Source: DATDXN01 sp035289305 (lineage in GTDB: Bacteria > Patescibacteriota > Microgenomatia > UBA1406 > HO2-37-13b). From it: a DNA stretch of 25,718 bases. Made by a program: the position numbers and the translations under genes. Location of the stretch: positions 1-25,718 of the forward strand of contig DATDXN010000017.1 of the NCBI GenBank assembly GCA_035289305.1, in the 5' to 3' direction. The notes under the pieces are model-generated. The model was not told the origin of the DNA. It made no database searches and saw nothing but the letters and a program-made list of their open reading frames with translations. Numbering within the stretch: position 1 is the first letter of the stretch; each line of letters begins with the position of its first letter. This document shows positions 24,845-25,718 of this stretch, in pieces.

Positions 24845-25718
24845 ATGTTTCTTCATCAAAAACCGGCTCTTTTCCTCGGATGTATCCTTCTCCTTTTTAT
24901 CGCAAAAGGGGTTATTTTTTCCATTCTTCTGCCATTTTTTCAGGGACCAGACGAGCAAACCCACTACGGGACTATCCAATATCGAGCGGAACCAAAAGTA
25001 AAAAGCTGGCCGATAGAAAAAAGACCAGAAGAAACAGCTACCGGCAGTAACATAGTGACATACCATTTCTCTGAAGAAATTATCCGATCCGGCCAGGCCA
25101 CCCAGTTCGATGAAGTGAAGTGGCAGAATGAAAATACGCAAAACTTTTCCGATTCGTCCTTCGGCCCGAATGAAGAGCTCGTCATCGAAAATTCCTGGAA
25201 ACATTATATAGATGCCTCTCCGATGAGCATTTCCGGGACTCCTTCCATCTACTATTCTCTCGCAGCCGGTCTGGAAAAACTTTTTTCCGATCATTCTGTT
25301 TTTTTTCGCTTTTTCTTGATGCGCCTCTTGTCGGTCGTCTTGGGAACGCTGGTCGTACTGCTCACTTATCTCACAGCGCGAAAAACCGGTTTATCGGAAT
25401 GGCAGAGTCTCCTCATCTCTACACTCGTCGCTTTCCAACCGATGCTTTCCGCTACAGCTGCCATCGTGAACATCGACATCGCGCTTATCCTCGCTTTTTC
25501 GCTTTTCGTCTATGCTGGAACTGCTTTGTTGCAATATTCCTCGTCCGCCAGCTGGCGGATCAGCTGGAAATATCTGACACTCCTCATTTTTTCCATCATC
25601 CTGGGACTTTTTTCCAAAGGACCGGGAATGGTACTCGTAATCGTAGCCACACCGCTTCTCACCTATCTCATTTACAAGCGCCTCAACATCTCTCTAAAAA
25701 GATTCTTTTCGGGAGTAG
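24845..25718 (+). CDS. DUF2142-type GT-C membrane protein, 5' part
   Basis: The frame opens with ATG at 24845 and is still open at the right edge, giving 291 codons. A first membrane segment (about residues 8-30) is followed by LPFFQGPDEQTHY, with Pro-Asp-Glu at 35-37 and His40. A PDE-xxH motif after the first helix is the signature of DUF2142 membrane proteins, a GT-C-like family linked to cell-envelope glycans. A soluble extracytoplasmic loop (about 45-140) and at least four further membrane segments follow. It diverges from the SDR operon. The remaining 3' part lies outside. Its donor is probably a polyprenyl-phosphate sugar, by family analogy. Confidence 0.85.
   Translation, partial: MFLHQKPALFLGCILLLFIAKGVIFSILLPFFQGPDEQTHYGTIQYRAEPKVKSWPIEKRPEETATGSNIVTYHFSEEIIRSGQATQFDEVKWQNENTQNFSDSSFGPNEELVIENSWKHYIDASPMSISGTPSIYYSLAAGLEKLFSDHSVFFRFFLMRLLSVVLGTLVVLLTYLTARKTGLSEWQSLLISTLVAFQPMLSATAAIVNIDIALILAFSLFVYAGTALLQYSSSASWRISWKYLTLLIFSIILGLFSKGPGMVLVIVATPLLTYLIYKRLNISLKRFFSGV

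Noticed and set aside
24809..25294. A 161-codon open frame on the minus strand
   Set aside because: It is antisense to the DUF2142-type gene, which has a convincing motif and continues to the window edge.
1..25718. Recoded UGA (Gracilibacteria/SR1 code)
   Set aside because: TGA serves as a proper stop at several gene ends, for instance in ATGA overlaps, and reading through would fuse unrelated proteins.
1..25718. CRISPR arrays, tRNA or rRNA genes, insertion sequences
   Set aside because: No regularly spaced repeats, cloverleaf-like intergenic segments or transposase frames were seen; nearly all sequence is coding.

Overview
The window is one dense surface-glycan biosynthesis locus from a low-to-moderate GC bacterium. 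Three things point, as inference, to a Patescibacteria/CPR-type genome (Parcubacteria-like). Genes are tightly packed and often overlap at ATGA. Almost none has a recognisable Shine-Dalgarno sequence. A small GIY-YIG protein of a type common in such genomes sits inside the operon. TGA is used as an ordinary stop at several gene ends, so the UGA-glycine code of Gracilibacteria/SR1 is not in use. No rRNA, tRNA, CRISPR array, transposase or integrase is visible.

Layout. (1) 2-7790, plus strand: the 3' end of an AsnB-type amidotransferase, a GIY-YIG protein, a GT2 glycosyltransferase, a GT4-like glycosyltransferase, a polytopic GT-C-like membrane protein, another GT4, a polysaccharide-deacetylase-like protein, a methyltransferase and a further GT4. 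(2) 7777-9066, minus strand: a Wzx-type flippase meeting the previous gene tail to tail. (3) 9314-17465, plus strand: a large GT-C-like membrane protein, two GT4s, a composite palindromic element, two methyltransferases, a GT4 with an in-frame palindromic repeat, and a GT2. (4) 17475-18425, minus strand: a DPM1-like polyprenyl-phosphate glycosyltransferase. (5) 18536-21271, plus strand: two methyltransferases and a GT4. (6) 21214-24770, minus-strand operon: an SDR epimerase, a CapD/FlaA1-like 4,6-dehydratase lacking the usual membrane domain, and a second Wzx flippase paralogous to the first. (7) 24845 to the right edge, plus strand: the N-terminal part of a DUF2142-type GT-C membrane protein, running off the window.

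How the parts fit, by inference. The 4,6-dehydratase, SDR and AsnB-like enzyme would make modified, possibly amidated, sugar nucleotides. The cytoplasmic GT2/GT4 enzymes would build oligosaccharides on a lipid carrier. The five methyltransferases and the deacetylase-like protein would decorate them. The two flippases would export lipid-linked units. The DPM-like enzyme would make polyprenyl-phosphate sugars, the usual donors for GT-C membrane transferases, of which there are three candidates. No initiating phosphoglycosyltransferase, clear Wzy polymerase, Wzz or export machinery is recognisable here, so these lie outside the window or are replaced by something not recognised.

The most interesting non-genic signals are: the palindromic repeat translated inside a glycosyltransferase (16193-16220); a composite hairpin-palindrome-hairpin element (13597-13660); a leader in which a CCTCCT stretch can mask the only consensus Shine-Dalgarno (15483-15518); a palindromic -10 box apparently shared by two divergent promoters (24813-24820); and flippase genes that overlap their convergent neighbours, by 58 bp in one case.
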